Assembly: GCA_032622095.1 (NCBI GenBank)
Contig: CP136063.1
Location: forward strand, 39,096,106-39,160,105
Source of the DNA: Siphonodentalium dalli
Lineage: Eukaryota > Mollusca > Scaphopoda > Gadilida > Siphonodentaliidae
Direction: 5' to 3'
DNA length: 64,000 bases
The first letter of the stretch is position 1. Each line of letters opens with the position of its first letter. The position numbers were made by a program, and so were the translations under genes. Under the pieces are notes generated by a model. That model was given only the letters and a program-made list of their open reading frames with translations, made no database searches and was not told the origin of the DNA. Below are positions 49,801 to 61,073 of the stretch, piece after piece.

Positions 49801-49930
49801 TGTCACTGCGAATTCTTTGGACATTGCGACACCAAATTATGAGTGGACGTTCATATGGCCACCGTCCACCTTATGTAATCGACCGATCCAAGAAATCCCG
49901 CTCGAAAAAGCCCGGATCAGGCCGGATCAG
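40863..49930. repeat. Satellite array 2, long (~790 bp) and short (~607 bp) units
   Basis: The mark GACGCTATTGTATTG recurs near 41094, 41886, 42493, 43100, 43891, 44498, 45283, 45889, 46677, 47463, 48070, 48863 and 49632. The order is therefore L S S L S L S L L S L L plus a broken unit. Short units lack about 400 bp of the long one (the GCGAGCCAGGATTCAG to CCGTTCAAAAAGG part) and have about 220 bp of it twice. Long units carry a poly-C tract and an inverted fragment of satellite 1. Frames of 75-105 codons recur in step with the units, which I take as a consequence of repetition. Confidence 0.95.
41410..41545 (-). repeat. Inverted satellite-1 fragment inside long units
   Basis: ATGTGTATTTGAGGCGGCCA, then CCCACCCTCGCCGTCAAATC, then CGTTC match the reverse complement of the satellite-1 monomer in order. 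The same occurs in each long unit, for example near 43440-43555, 44840-44945, 46230-46335, 47020-47120, 48415-48525 and 49205-49310. Confidence 0.75.
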
Positions 49931-50426
49931 CGTCGCTCGCTCCGGGGATTGGGGAATAATTTTGAACCCGCAATTTTTGAGTTCTCAATTTTTTCCCCAT
50001 TTCGGGTCCTAATAATTTTTGCAGGAATGACATCGTAAGGTCTCGAAACGCGTTTTAAACAAACTTTTTTTTTTTTTTAACCGGCGGATCGGATTTTAGG
50101 ATCCTAAAAACAGAATTCCCCGATTTTCGTGATTTTCGGATTCGAAAAAAACCCGGAAGGCGTCTTTTGCCGGCAAATCGGTTTCTCATCCCCGAAAGAG
50201 CTATCGAAACTCTTTCGAATGACGCTTTGACCTGAATTTATAGGATCCGTTGGAGATCCTCTACATACAAATATTTACTATAATTTTGCCCTACATACAT
50301 CAGGGTACATATACTACTATAGCTATATAAGTTCCTGAAACATGACTGCAAACAGCAATTATTATGTTGAATTAGACATTCAAAGAAAGAACGTACATCG
50401 GTGCTATGGCCCCAAGTTTATGAAAC
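49931..50426. other. Right flank of the satellites, no gene seen
   Basis: A GC-richer piece with GCGTCGCTCGCTCCGGGGAT, a T-run near 50066-50078 and several TTTCG/CGAAA words, then AT-rich DNA. Confidence 0.45.
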
Positions 50427-53400
50427 TCATGCGATCCCATAACAATAACGCATGAGGTATTTCACTGTTCGTGCAGAAAATTGTACTATCTTTGCGCATT
50501 TGCACTCATATGGTAAACCGACGACAGGAAAACACATAATCAGTTGTGTGTATATATTGCATACCAACGTTTCATATTGGTATACCGGTAGTGGCACATG
50601 CGTCCATATGCTTGCGATATACACGATGGCAAGAGTCTGCTAATTTGGTCATTTCTATTCTTAACAATGTGTTCCAGACTCGTGACGTTGATGAACACGT
50701 CCTGGCATATGGACTGAAAGATCCTTTATTGATGCAGTAGTGCTGTGGGAAATGATTGACGTATTTACTCAGTATAACCAACATAAAACTACAGCTTTAG
50801 CATCGTGGCAGTCTAGTAATAACTAGACCAAGGTTTCCTTACAGTCAACTCTCAACGTAAGTTGAAAGTAATGAAAGTTAGGTCTAGTTTTAATAAGACT
50901 GGCATCGTGGTATACCAGAAATTGGTAGCAGTGTCCTCATCTCAATTTGGTATGATTGTGATTTGATATTGACGGTTTGTGGTGTCAGTTACATTTAAGC
51001 AGGTACCTGTAGCTACAAGCAATTGCATTAAAATCGGAAAACAATTCAGTTTCAAACTGGCAATTTCACAATTCCATTGCACATGCAGGAACAGACACAT
51101 TGCAAATATGTTAAGATGCGGTGTGGACTTCCGGAATGTTTATGAAATTCTGTGCGATCGTGGAAGTGTATTTGACAGGTCAAGCTATCATTACGTCATT
51201 GCACTTGTCAGATAACGAAACGAGCACACACATGCGGTTTTGTATAACATATTTCATACCGAGCGAGTGATATTGATATGGTGGCAAGTGCTTCCATATG
51301 CTTGCGACATACACTATGGAAATAGTCTCTCTACCCATTAGTGGTAGGAAGTTCAATGTTGTTATTACATAATTTCACAATGCGTTCCATAGTTGGGTAT
51401 GTCGATATTCCAGAATGGACGAACATATGGTAATAATGGTTGCGACATTGATCAACTCATACTAGAATAGAGACTGAAAATCCTTTATTGGTGTACCAGC
51501 GCAGTGTGAAAATGGGTGATGTGAGAGTGCATTAAAATATATAATACGGCCTTACACTTATGACATAACCAGTAATTGTGTACAGTGTTCTCAACACTAC
51601 CTGCTATTAGAGTTTTGATGCTGATAGTGCGTGGTGTCTACTAAATTTAACAATGTCATAACTTGAGTTTCCGGAAATATTACGAAAAACCCTGTGCCAA
51701 CGCATTCTCTTACATATACGAGGCTTCCTATATAAGAGAAGGCACTGGAACATGGTCTGTAATACCACAAGAATGCAGATCCCAGCATTAAGAGGATACA
51801 CACATATTGCAGGAAAAATACAGACAGTGACTAAAATACTAACAATTTCCAGGTTGTGTGATTAAATCTATGGGTATATATCGTTATATGTATTTGGCAC
51901 TTTCATGAAAGAAACTGTGTTGATCAACATCCATAATGCAGGGATGTAGAGACACTTGTGGGGAAGGGTCAGTTAGAATATGCCGCTCCAATGTGTTATT
52001 AACAGCCGCATATATGTGTGTTAGTTCCCCCTGGTATATGACATACTTGCATACGTCGCGTAAGGATAACAGTTTGTATTTGACTGATCTTGCGATCATT
52101 ATGCCACTGCACTCGTCCGATATACGACAGCAGTAACTCGCGCATGCGATTTTGTGTATATATTCCGTACCAAGCGTGCGATATTGATGTCGTGTCAAGT
52201 GCGTCCATATGCGTGCGACATACAGTATATGGCAATAGTTTGACAATCCGTTAGTGGTATTCTATGTTCAATTGTGGTTAATTCTTAATTTCACATTGCA
52301 TGCGTTCTAGAGTTGGGGTACGTCGATATTCCGGAAGGGGCGCTCACATGGTTGCGACATCGATTAATGGATCCTGGCATATGGACTGAACATTGCATTA
52401 TTGACGTAGTAGCGAAGTGTACAAAAAATAAAGCCTTAAAATGTTTACACAACCAGTAATTGGGTACAGTATTCTCCACTACGTGTATGACTGAATTTTG
52501 GTGCTGATGGTGTTTGGTGTCCGTGTTATTTTGAAGCAGATATGACAATTATCGCAAGAAGAATACAAATGAAGTTACTAAAATGCAGGTTTTATGGTTA
52601 AATCTATGCGTTTTTTACCTGAAATTGAGCACTTTCACTCAAAAAACAGTGTTAGGCAACATGTATCTTGAAGGGATATAGAGACATCGGTGGGGAAGAG
52701 TCAGTTAGAATATATCGATCGAGCGTGTGGTAAACAGACACAGTTGCATGTTTGTTACTGGCCGACAGTGTATGATAATCATGCATGCGTCTTTTAATGA
52801 GAACAATACTGTTTTTTGGCAGATTGTGCTATCCTACGCCATTGAACTCGTCCGATATACTGACAACAGTAACACACATGTAGTTTTGTGTATATATTCC
52901 ATACCAAGCATGCGACATTGATATCGTGTCATAAGTGCATCCACATGCTTGCGACAACCACTAGTTATAATGTCAATAGTCTGTCCAACTGGTAGTGGGA
53001 CATTGTATTTAATCGTGGATACTTCTTAATTTCACATTGCGTTCCGAAGTTGATTAACATATCCTGGAATATATTGACTGAAAATTTATTGACGTAGTAT
53101 CAGTGTACAAATTATTGATGTAGGAACGCTTTACACACAAACAAATAACGATTATATAACGGTGTGACATAACTTGTATATTTGGGTACAATATTCTTAA
53201 CTCTGGTATTTTGGGAATTATGTGCATGCCTGCGTCGCGCAAGGATGACACCTATAGGGTCGCAATCGCTCGATATACGGATACCAGTAACATACGCGTG
53301 CGGTTTTGTGTATGTATCCCACGTAGTGATATAGTGTCAAATGCATGCGTCATATGCTTGCGACATATACTGTGACATGGGTCTGTCAATCCGTTAATGT

Positions 53401-53480
53401 CACTCTGTTCTATCGTGCCGGTTAGTTCTTAATGTCACACATGTGTTCTTTAGTTGGGATATGGGACGAGCACCCATATG
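50427..53480. repeat. Old diverged tandem repeat (about five copies, 0.4-0.9 kb)
   Basis: CATATGCTTGCGACATA-type words occur near 50606, 51296, 52205, 52950 and 53352. Each is preceded by GTTTTGTGTATATATTCCAT-like sequence and followed by CATTGCGTTCCA-like and GACTGAAAATCCTTTATTG-like parts. Identity is low. ORFs here are short and scattered. Confidence 0.75.
51685..51750. mobile_element. Short palindromic repeat (CATTGGCACAGGG family), copy 2
   Basis: CTGTGCCAACGCATTCTCTT pairs with AAGAGAAGGCACTGG around a GAGGCTTCC loop. It is related to 12085-12177 and 58485-58527. Confidence 0.6.
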
Positions 53481-54044
53481 CTTGTGACATGACTGTAACA
53501 TGACTTGTTTATTCGGATTGTGAACTGTACTATACTGTATGACGTTACCATTTGCTCACACAATTCCCTCCAACTTATGCAAATAAGCATTTCTATCTCA
53601 GATTTGAACAGACGTTGGATATTTTCGGACTACATGGCTTAGCTGTGTAGCAACACACCATGAGCTATACAGCACACCCTGTAATCACCCCACAAGTAGT
53701 GCAGAATTTCAACACACAACTTGGAGCATTTTGTAATGTAATTTTATTATATTTCCACGCTGTCAAGCAGACCAGATCTTCGGTGTTACCAGTAAACGCA
53801 TCGAGTAAAAAATGTTGTGAAAATGTTAACAGTGTCGCACAAAAGAACACCTCTTCGCAAGTTCTATTTGAGCACAGGAAGAAATGTCCTTATTTCCCTT
53901 TATCTTTGTCACATCAATTTCGTCGATTAATTTCGATACCGGTATAATTCAAAAGCGGTAATTATTATAAATGTATTTCGTATCGCAAACTGCCAGATTT
54001 AATCTACGTGGGCTTTATTACGTTTACGTATGATCATATTATTT
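53481..54044. other. No gene seen
   Basis: Plus and minus ORFs overlap at 53660-53947 and neither is recognisable. Confidence 0.45.
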
Positions 54045-54445
54045 TATTGGTGCCGTTTATTTGTCTATTTTTAGAACAGACCATTCTGGTGATACCATAT
54101 AGCGATAGAGAGTATTAGGCTGTTCCTATGGCTACGTACCGAACGTCAAATGACCCAGATTGATTGATTGTATTGTTTTATTCCATAGTTATAAGGCATA
54201 ATGAGTATAATTAATGTATATTTGTGACAAAATTACACAATAATATTTTTGGTCTCTGTTAACAGTAACCACTATTGTTCGGTAGCTAAACAACTACACA
54301 TTTTTAGACCAGAAAATACTTGAAATAAAATGGATATTAATCGATAGAAGCATTTCCGGACAGGAATCTTTGATTCAGATCTAATAGTTTACACCCTGGC
54401 AACTATATAATACATGTTTACAAAGAGATAATCCACCTTTAAGAG
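54045..54445. mobile_element. Half copy of the foldback family
   Basis: It starts in the arm (TTTATTTGTCTATTTTTAGA), runs through the centre (CATTTCCGGACAGGAATC), and jumps to the terminal AAAGAGATAATCCACCTTTA at 54422. The minisatellite follows at once. Confidence 0.8.
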
Positions 54446-54860
54446 TAATATAACTATGTGTTCATTATATATGTATATCAGGCTGGATGGAAACTCTCAT
54501 TAACATACAGACATTAGGAGTAACATAACTAGGTATTCATTATATATGTATATCAGACTGGATGGAAACTCTTATTAACATAAAAACATTAGGAGTAATA
54601 TAACTAGGTATTCATTATATATGTATATCAGACTGGATGGAAACTCTTATTAACATAAAAACATTAGGAGTAACATAACTAGGTATTCATTATATATGTA
54701 TATGAGGCTGGATGGAAACTCTTATTAATATAAAAACATTAGGAGTAACATAACTAGGTATTCGTTATTTATGTATATCAGGCTGGATGAAAACTCTTCT
54801 TAATATAAAAGCATTAGGAGTAGCATACAATTAATTATGTATATCAGTAGCATTCATTAT
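54446..54860. repeat. 74-bp minisatellite, block 3 (about 5-6 copies)
   Basis: Same unit as at 800-1090, with TGGATGGAAACTC about every 73-74 bp. Copies in the middle are nearly identical. Confidence 0.9.
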
Positions 54861-54865
54861 ATATG

Positions 54866-55322
54866 TATATCAGGGGTGGCGGAGCCGGGCTCACATGGGG
54901 CAGTTGCCCCCCCCCCCCACTTTTGGTCAATTGTGGATACCTTATTCTACGATATTGATACATTACTTATTCAGAATGTAATCTACCCCCCCTCTTTACA
55001 TGGTATTGTTATCCGGGAATAAAATGGCCCTTTTTTCTGGGGCAGATGCCCAAACCCTATACAATACATACATCCAGCATGAGTAACCCTGTACGCTACC
55101 CACATCCAGCATGAGTAACCCTGTACGTTAACCCAGCTCAGATATTCAAAATTTGCTGCATTGTGGTGTTGGCTGAAACTGGTTTCACCTCCCAATTAAA
55201 ACCTTATCCCTATTCTGGACATACCCAGGTATTTACTTCAAACACGTTTTATCTATATACAAAAAAATTGTTTGTGCCCCCCCCCCCCCCACTTTTTTGA
55301 AGCTTCCGCCTCCACTGATATA
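54866..55322. mobile_element. TIR element with subterminal poly-C tracts
   Basis: TATATCAGGGGTGGCGGAGC at the left is matched by the inverse of GGCGGAAGCTTC-type sequence ending CCACTGATATATA at the right. Near each end lies a long C-run followed by ACTTTT. Inside, CCAGCATGAGTAACCCTGTA occurs twice, 31 bp apart. There is no transposase. Confidence 0.7.
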
Positions 55323-55582
55323 TATTCCATGTTTTTCTCATGCGTCTGATACCCTTGTGGACATCCTTGTGTTAACTCTCGCCTGCGGAGCGATATATAT
55401 CAATGGTTATTAACAACTTATCATTGGCTAGATACTATGGTTATGGTGTCACAGCTTTGTCGTGTTATATGATATTAGGTCACAGTACATTACTATTATT
55501 TGGATGCCAAGAGTATACCGTTGTTACGTCACATAATTTCGAGGGTCCAATTGTGTCACTGAACGCCTTCCACGCAACCTGA

Positions 55583-55894
55583 TCCAGTTGTACAAACCCT
55601 ATTATATGGATCTATACACCAGATAGTATAATGTCATTCTGTGCAAAGTGTATGCTGCTGGACCAGCACCTTTCTCAAATTGAGTTTGTCCCCTCCAACA
55701 ACTGTCCAATAAACAATGAACTGCGCCCCTTCCCCGATATGATGGGCGTGTCATACACTACACAAGGAAAGTTTCACATAAACAATACCATGTTATTGGG
55801 CAAGCAATTGGGTCACAGCTTCAACGGACAACCACAACTAGTTGTTCCAATGTTTACCACTTGGATTTGGGGTGCATGGAGATTGGAAATTTAA
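55583..55894 (+). CDS. Unrecognised ORF A, overlapping ORF B
   Basis: The frame opens at 55583 and the first ATG is at 55631. From there 87 residues run from MSFCAKCMLL to AWRLEI. No known domain is seen. It overlaps the next frame by about 50 bp, as expected of one old gene split by a frameshift or of two exons. A remnant of a mobile element or host gene is possible. Confidence that it codes is low. Confidence 0.3.
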   Translation, partial: SSCTNPIIWIYTPDSIMSFCAKCMLLDQHLSQIEFVPSNNCPINNELRPFPDMMGVSYTTQGKFHINNTMLLGKQLGHSFNGQPQLVVPMFTTWIWGAWRLEI

Positions 55895-56114
55895 GCAAAG
55901 CCATATAGCAGTTAATAGTCACAAAATCTTTGACTATTATATAGTCAGTTTAGATGACAGCAAATTTTATTATACGAAGCGGGCTTCGTACCTAGACATA
56001 AGTCAATTCCCTGTCATCAAAATTAGATTGAAGGCCACATTTAGCCACACGTGGTTGTTTGAACATCGTTCAGCGCCATTTATATTTATCGCTATAGTAA
56101 TGGACGCTCACTAA
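55842..56114 (+). CDS. Unrecognised ORF B, overlapping ORF A
   Basis: It has no ATG at its start (TTG at 55842) and runs about 90 residues to TAA at 56112-56114. It is rich in aromatic residues (FDYYIVSLDDSKFYY, TFSHTWLFEHR), which is more protein-like than most frames nearby. It is probably the continuation of ORF A after a shift. No family is recognised. Confidence 0.3.
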   Translation: MFQCLPLGFGVHGDWKFKQSHIAVNSHKIFDYYIVSLDDSKFYYTKRASYLDISQFPVIKIRLKATFSHTWLFEHRSAPFIFIAIVMDAH

Positions 56115-56199
56115 TGTTGTTTCTATGGATTGGGTTTAATGATAAGGGGAATAGTCGGGTCATCGAAAAATTGAACACATGTATATAACATTTGATGTC

Positions 56200-56495
56200 T
56201 TAAATGTGTCAATACAAATTACATTCTATATAGTCATAATAAACGTATTTTTAACCATTGGGTACCACAGCGGAAACGTGTCAATACAAATTATATTCCA
56301 AATTGTCATAATAAACGTCTGTTTAACTGTTGGCTACCAGATCGGAAACGTGTGAATACAAATTATAATCCACATAGTCATAATAAACGTATTTTAAACT
56401 ATTGATACCATAGCGGAAAAGTGTCAATACAAATTATATTCCACATTCTTATAATAAACGTCTTTTAAACTTTGGATACCATAGCGGAAATAAAT
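56200..56495. repeat. ~72-bp minisatellite (4 copies)
   Basis: GTGTCAATACAAATTA recurs at 56206, 56278, 56350 and 56421, with CATAATAAACGT and a GGATACCATAGCGGAAA part in each. The sequence is unlike the 74-bp minisatellite. Confidence 0.9.
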
Positions 56496-57039
56496 ATGTG
56501 AATAATAGTGTAAAAAGTCCATAAAGTCATTTTCACATCTGCATGCAAAGGTGATTATTTTTGAATATTTTATTTTTCTACTAAACTTGTTTATATATTA
56601 ATGAAATGTGAGTGCATTTATTCCGCAAATAATTGGTTAAAGGGACACAATATCTCTAACAAAACACTATATAAACAACACTCACGTACAATTGACATCA
56701 CAATAATACCCACCCAGCATAATGACATGGGAAATATGTTTATTGTTATCGACCATATATGGGCAAATAAACAGTTTGTTCGTTTCCCATACACGTGTCT
56801 TGTCCCCGATGGGGTACAACAATAGACAAAATTATCTATGAACGCTCGACGATTTTGTGTCCCTTTAATTGCAGTGTGTTGTAATTATACTTTATGTAAT
56901 ATTATCCGCATATGCTGTTAATAAACATATATCCTGACATGATGTTAATAAACATATATCCTGACATGCTGTTTCTTTGTGAATATGTGTTGGCAGATCT
57001 TCTGATTTGCGGGATACCATAAACTATGCAGGTGAATAC
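56496..57039. other. No clear gene; 28-bp duplication
   Basis: GTTAATAAACATATATCCTG is repeated in tandem at about 56917 and 56945. A plus ORF at 56601-56825 (74 codons) is not recognisable. Confidence 0.5.
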
Positions 57040-57187
57040 GTGATTAATGAATGATTTGGGCTATAGGTCTACGCTGACCACACTGTTATAAATACCCGTT
57101 ATTCGGTTCCACCTAACGGCGTCGCCGATTATCTAAATTTGTCACAGTCTATATTCAGCGTAAACCGTCCCCCGAATCATTAATCAC
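57040..57187. mobile_element. 148-bp MITE
   Basis: GTGATTAATGA at the left and TCATTAATCAC at the right are inverted. Pairing continues inwards with GATTTGGG / CCCGAATC and TACGCTGA / TCAGCGTA, giving about 35-bp TIRs. Confidence 0.8.
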
Positions 57188-57635
57188 AAGAAGTTATCCC
57201 TATTCTAATGAACTACTAATGTTATGGTTATACACTGATGCCCAAAGTGTATGGCACGTTAATTATGAGATATTTGCAGGATGTAATCGGAAATATGACC
57301 TGTTGCAATTCATCTGAAATTTCAGGGCGATTTTCGACTAAATCCTGTAATTTCCCAAAATTCTTTTGTGGTTAAATTGTCATATACGCTGGTCAGCACA
57401 ATATGCGCTAGACGAAGTCCATGTTATCACGCACGCCACCGAAAATAAAGATATTCCGTAATATATGTTTACGTTATATAGGAATACGAATATCTCAGCC
57501 TTCTAGAAATCTGCGTCAGCCATACCTTACATTTTGAAATATTTTGATAGCTCCAATCTATACATGTAGGTCATCGCGATCATGCATAGGTGTGGATGTA
57601 GGCTGTGAAGAATGCAAACAAGATTTAGTGAAACA
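57188..57635. other. No gene seen
   Basis: About 450 bp of AT-rich DNA without recognisable features. Confidence 0.5.
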
Positions 57636-58338
57636 AAAAAAAAGATGTCGGTTATATGGTTTCCTGTTTCTGCAACATACTTTTCCAGCTTCTTTCGATT
57701 GTTTTGTTTTTCGTTTGCTTTGGTTCCTTCGCGGCGAAGCAAGCGAAATAATCTCAATTAGTTCAAAAATCAAACGAAGCAAGCGAAAAAATCAAACGAC
57801 GAAAGCGAAAACACATCATTGTTATTTCTCTTGGTTTGTTCGATTCCTTCGTGCGACATTTTGTTGATTTGTTTTGCTTTCGGTGGTTCCTTTACTTGCT
57901 TCGCGAAATATCCAAAGCAAGCGAAGGAACCTCCGAAACCAAACAACGACAGCCAAGTCTTGGCGGTTCATTCGCTTGCATTTTATATTTCGTACAGCAA
58001 GTGAAGGAACCACCGACAGCGAAAAAAGCAACAAAATGTTGCACGAAGGAATCAAAGGAAGCATAAACAAACAAACAAAAACAAACAAACGGAGCAAGCA
58101 AAAATTTTCGCTTTCGTCGTTTGATTTTTTCCGCTTGCTTCGTTTGATTTTTTCGAATCCTTCGGTTCCTGCGTGGCGAAGGAATTGAACTAATTGAGAT
58201 TATTTCACTTGCGTCGCCGCGAAGGAACCGAAACAAGCGAAAAAACAAACGAATGAACCGAAACAAGCGAAGAAACCGAAACAAGCGAAAAAAACAAACG
58301 AAGGTAGCGGAAACAGAACACCGTATGGTTAAAGATGG
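57636..58338. mobile_element. ~700-bp palindromic element rich in GAAGCAAGCGAA
   Basis: The left half is the reverse complement of the right half over most of its length. GGTTCCTTCGCGGCGAAGCA pairs with the CGCCGCGAAGGAACC region, and ATAATCTCAATTAGTTC with GAACTAATTGAGATTAT. Each half holds smaller hairpins of GGTTCCTT and AAGGAACC. ORFs over 100 codons here mirror each other between strands and are by-products. Confidence 0.8.
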
Positions 58339-58484
58339 TTTATCTCTTTTAATAACCCTGCAGGGAGCCCCACACATATATAGAAGCATGTGCACTGAGT
58401 GTCGTCTGATCATGTCTGGGGCTATGTATGGGTGTAATTATAAAATTGGTTTTAAAATTATAAAAAATTGTAAAAAATATGGTC

Positions 58485-58527
58485 GACTCGCATATATAAA
58501 AGAATGCATTGGCACAGGGTATCACTA
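58485..58527. mobile_element. Short palindromic repeat family, copy 3 (half)
   Basis: GACTCGCATATATAAAAGAA followed by TGCATTGGCACAGGG corresponds to the right half of the copy at 12085-12177. Confidence 0.5.
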
Positions 58528-58529
58528 TA

Positions 58530-59368
58530 CATTAAAGATGGATTATAAATTTTTAAATAGTTCCGTGGGTATAAAATAATAAATATGAACTGAAAACCCC
58601 TGTTCGGAAAAGCTTCTATCAACTAATATTTATTTTATTTCGAATAATTTATTGGACCCGTTTATTTGTCTATTTTTAGAACAGACCATTCGGTTAATAC
58701 CATATAGCGATAGAGGGCATTATGCTGTTCCTATGGCTACGTACCGAACGTCAAATGTCACAGCTTGGTCGGTTGTATTGTTTTATTCCATAGTTGTAAG
58801 TGATAATGTGTATTGTTAACGTTTATTTGTGATAAAATTAGGCAATAGCTATATAACCACACCTTTTTAGACCAGAAAATATTCGAAATAAAATTGATAT
58901 TAATCTATAGAAGCATTTTCCGGACAGGAGTCTTCGATTAATATTAATTTTATTTTATTTCGAATATTTTCTGGTTTAAAATGTGTGTTTGTTCAGCTAA
59001 CGAACATTAGTGGTTACTGTTAACAGAGACCAGAAATTTTATTGTACAATTTTGTCACAAATAAACGTTAATTATACTCATTATCGCTTATATCTGTGGT
59101 ACAAAACAATACAAACAATCAATCTGGGACATTTGACTTTCGGTGCGTATCTATAGGAAGAGCCCAGTGCTCTATATCGCAATATGGTATCATCCGAATG
59201 GTCTGTTCTAAAAATAGACACATAAACGGTCCCGATTTAATATTCGAAATAAAATCAATATTAATTGATAGAAGCTTTTCCGGACAGGGGTCTTCAGTTC
59301 ATATCTATTATGTTATACCCACGCAACTTTTTTTTAATTTGTTATTTAAAGAGATAATCCATCTTTAA
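58530..59368. mobile_element. Long foldback element (arms of about 415 bp)
   Basis: The left arm starts TTAAAGATGGATTAT at 58531. The right arm ends ATAATCCATCTTTAA at 59368. The two arms pair over almost their whole length, about 80-85 per cent by eye, around a centre near 58945. The arms carry GTCTATTTTTAGAACAGACC, GGTACCATAT-like and CCGGACAGG marks. There is no ORF of substance. Fragments lie at 2094-2217 and 54045-54445. Confidence 0.85.
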
Positions 59369-60996
59369 GAGAAATTTATTTATTTATAATTTATGAGAAT
59401 ATGTGTAACGCTTTGAACAAGAGTATCCTCTATTCCCACCATATATCCACACTATGCAGTCGGTTTCACTAATATTTTTATATTTCCCCACGTCCAATCA
59501 ATATAAACTATAGTGGTACCTGGTTCGACCTGGAATTCCCAGCACATTTTATATAAACAGATATATGTTTTTTTTGTGATCAGCATGGCGTTATAACTTA
59601 ATTATTTTTATAAATAAAACATTATTACTAAATCAAGAATAAGTACCGTATACCTGTACAAATTAATCCACATGCCAACCGTAACCAGATACTGTCAATT
59701 AAGTTTCTGGTGATATGGTTTGTAGTCTTTTATTCCAAAACAAATATTTCCATCGCGAGCTGTAATCTCTGGAACTATATTAGGGCATACGCACATGTCG
59801 GTGTATATTTCTGCAGAAATTTTGCTATTACTAGGCTGACATATATTCCAGATTGAGAAAATAAATTTATGAGGGAGGGGGGGGGGGGGTCACCCTCGAC
59901 TCAAGTCAAATATTGTTTAAACCAAAGTCGAATAATAGTGAATAGGTGCACTAAATCAGACAGAGCGACCTCATACTCTACCCAAATTGTCGTACATTAA
60001 TATAATCAAAAGCTAAATACCTATGGTACTATATATAGTAACTGCTTGCTTTGTCGTGTTCAAACGATCAAACTAATCTGAATACGTGTCTGTCAGTTAA
60101 ATCATAATTCAACATTTACGCAAAGACGTTATAACAGTACACCATACTAAAATATAAAAGTACTATCACATATATTATTTGTTTCAAGATCATTCTCACA
60201 ATCTCAGGTGAAAGAGATGCGATGAAGTTCTCTAAACTGTATTGTGATACATGTATTCTTCGATTAAAAATATATCAGCCATCAATTTTTTTAACATTTT
60301 TATCTATACAAATGAGACGAAGTTGAACAGATATTTCGCAGATATTGTCAACTTATCGTCATTCCTGGAATATTTCAAAACTTACATCTTTATACATGTA
60401 CAAGCACGCAATTACTAGCAATGCCAGTACGTAAAATGTTCTGTTCTGTGGATAAACCATTTTATGTCGTTTAGTGGGTTTAGTTTATATAATTGGGGAA
60501 GTTGCACATTGCAGCACTGCCTAACTCATTTGCAGCTTTCATTGCAAATGGAGGCCTCTTAGTACACTTATATGTGTATAGTTCTTCAGTGCAGTTTGGC
60601 GTTTTGGATGAACACTAAATATCAATAAGAATAAATGGGGCAATTCGATTGAAATTTACGGCGGAACACTAGCTTGGACCAATTAATGGGGTCACATAAA
60701 CATTTCCTCAGTCATGTACATGGTTACGTCAGTCATGTACATGTACATGGTTACCTCCATCATGTACATGATTGAAGGACAGTGCGATAGTCCGAGTGTT
60801 CGTCACTAGTAGGCCGGTGGGTTAGATTGTCAAGAAGTTCGACAGTTTGAGGTTTCAATAGTCCAAAAGTTCGATGGTACCAGGGTTGAAAGTATCGATT
60901 ACTCTCATACAAGATCATTTACTCGAGACATAACATGTATTGTTGACATACATGTACACAATGAATTCTACGAATACATCTACTCACAAGCCTCCG
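59369..60996. other. No gene seen; one poly-G run
   Basis: AT-rich DNA. A G-run at about 59875-59889 is followed by GTCACCCTCGACTCAAG, which resembles the MITE at 61747-61872. CATGTACATG words cluster at 60712-60770. Confidence 0.5.
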
Positions 60997-61073
60997 GGGA
61001 AAAATAAAATAATACCAAATATAGACTATACCAGTGACTGGTATAGTCTATATTCGTATTATAGTATTTTCCC
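60997..61073. repeat. Strong 77-bp hairpin
   Basis: ATATAGACTATACCAGT pairs with ACTGGTATAGTCTATAT around a GA centre, extended by AATAATACCA / CGTATTATAGT and GGGAAAAATA / TATTTTCCC with few mismatches. An ORF at 60940-61233 reads through it; I do not regard that as a gene. Confidence 0.85.

Noticed and set aside
41094-50012. Recurring ORFs of 70-134 codons starting MDAIVLCS or MYCAALLL
   Set aside because: They repeat with the satellite unit and overlap each other in two frames. Length and sequence are explained by array homogenisation; there is no sign of a domain.
57544-58413. ORFs up to 173 codons rich in F/R/L or K/E/S
   Set aside because: They lie in a palindrome, mirror each other between strands and consist of the short repeat read in frame.
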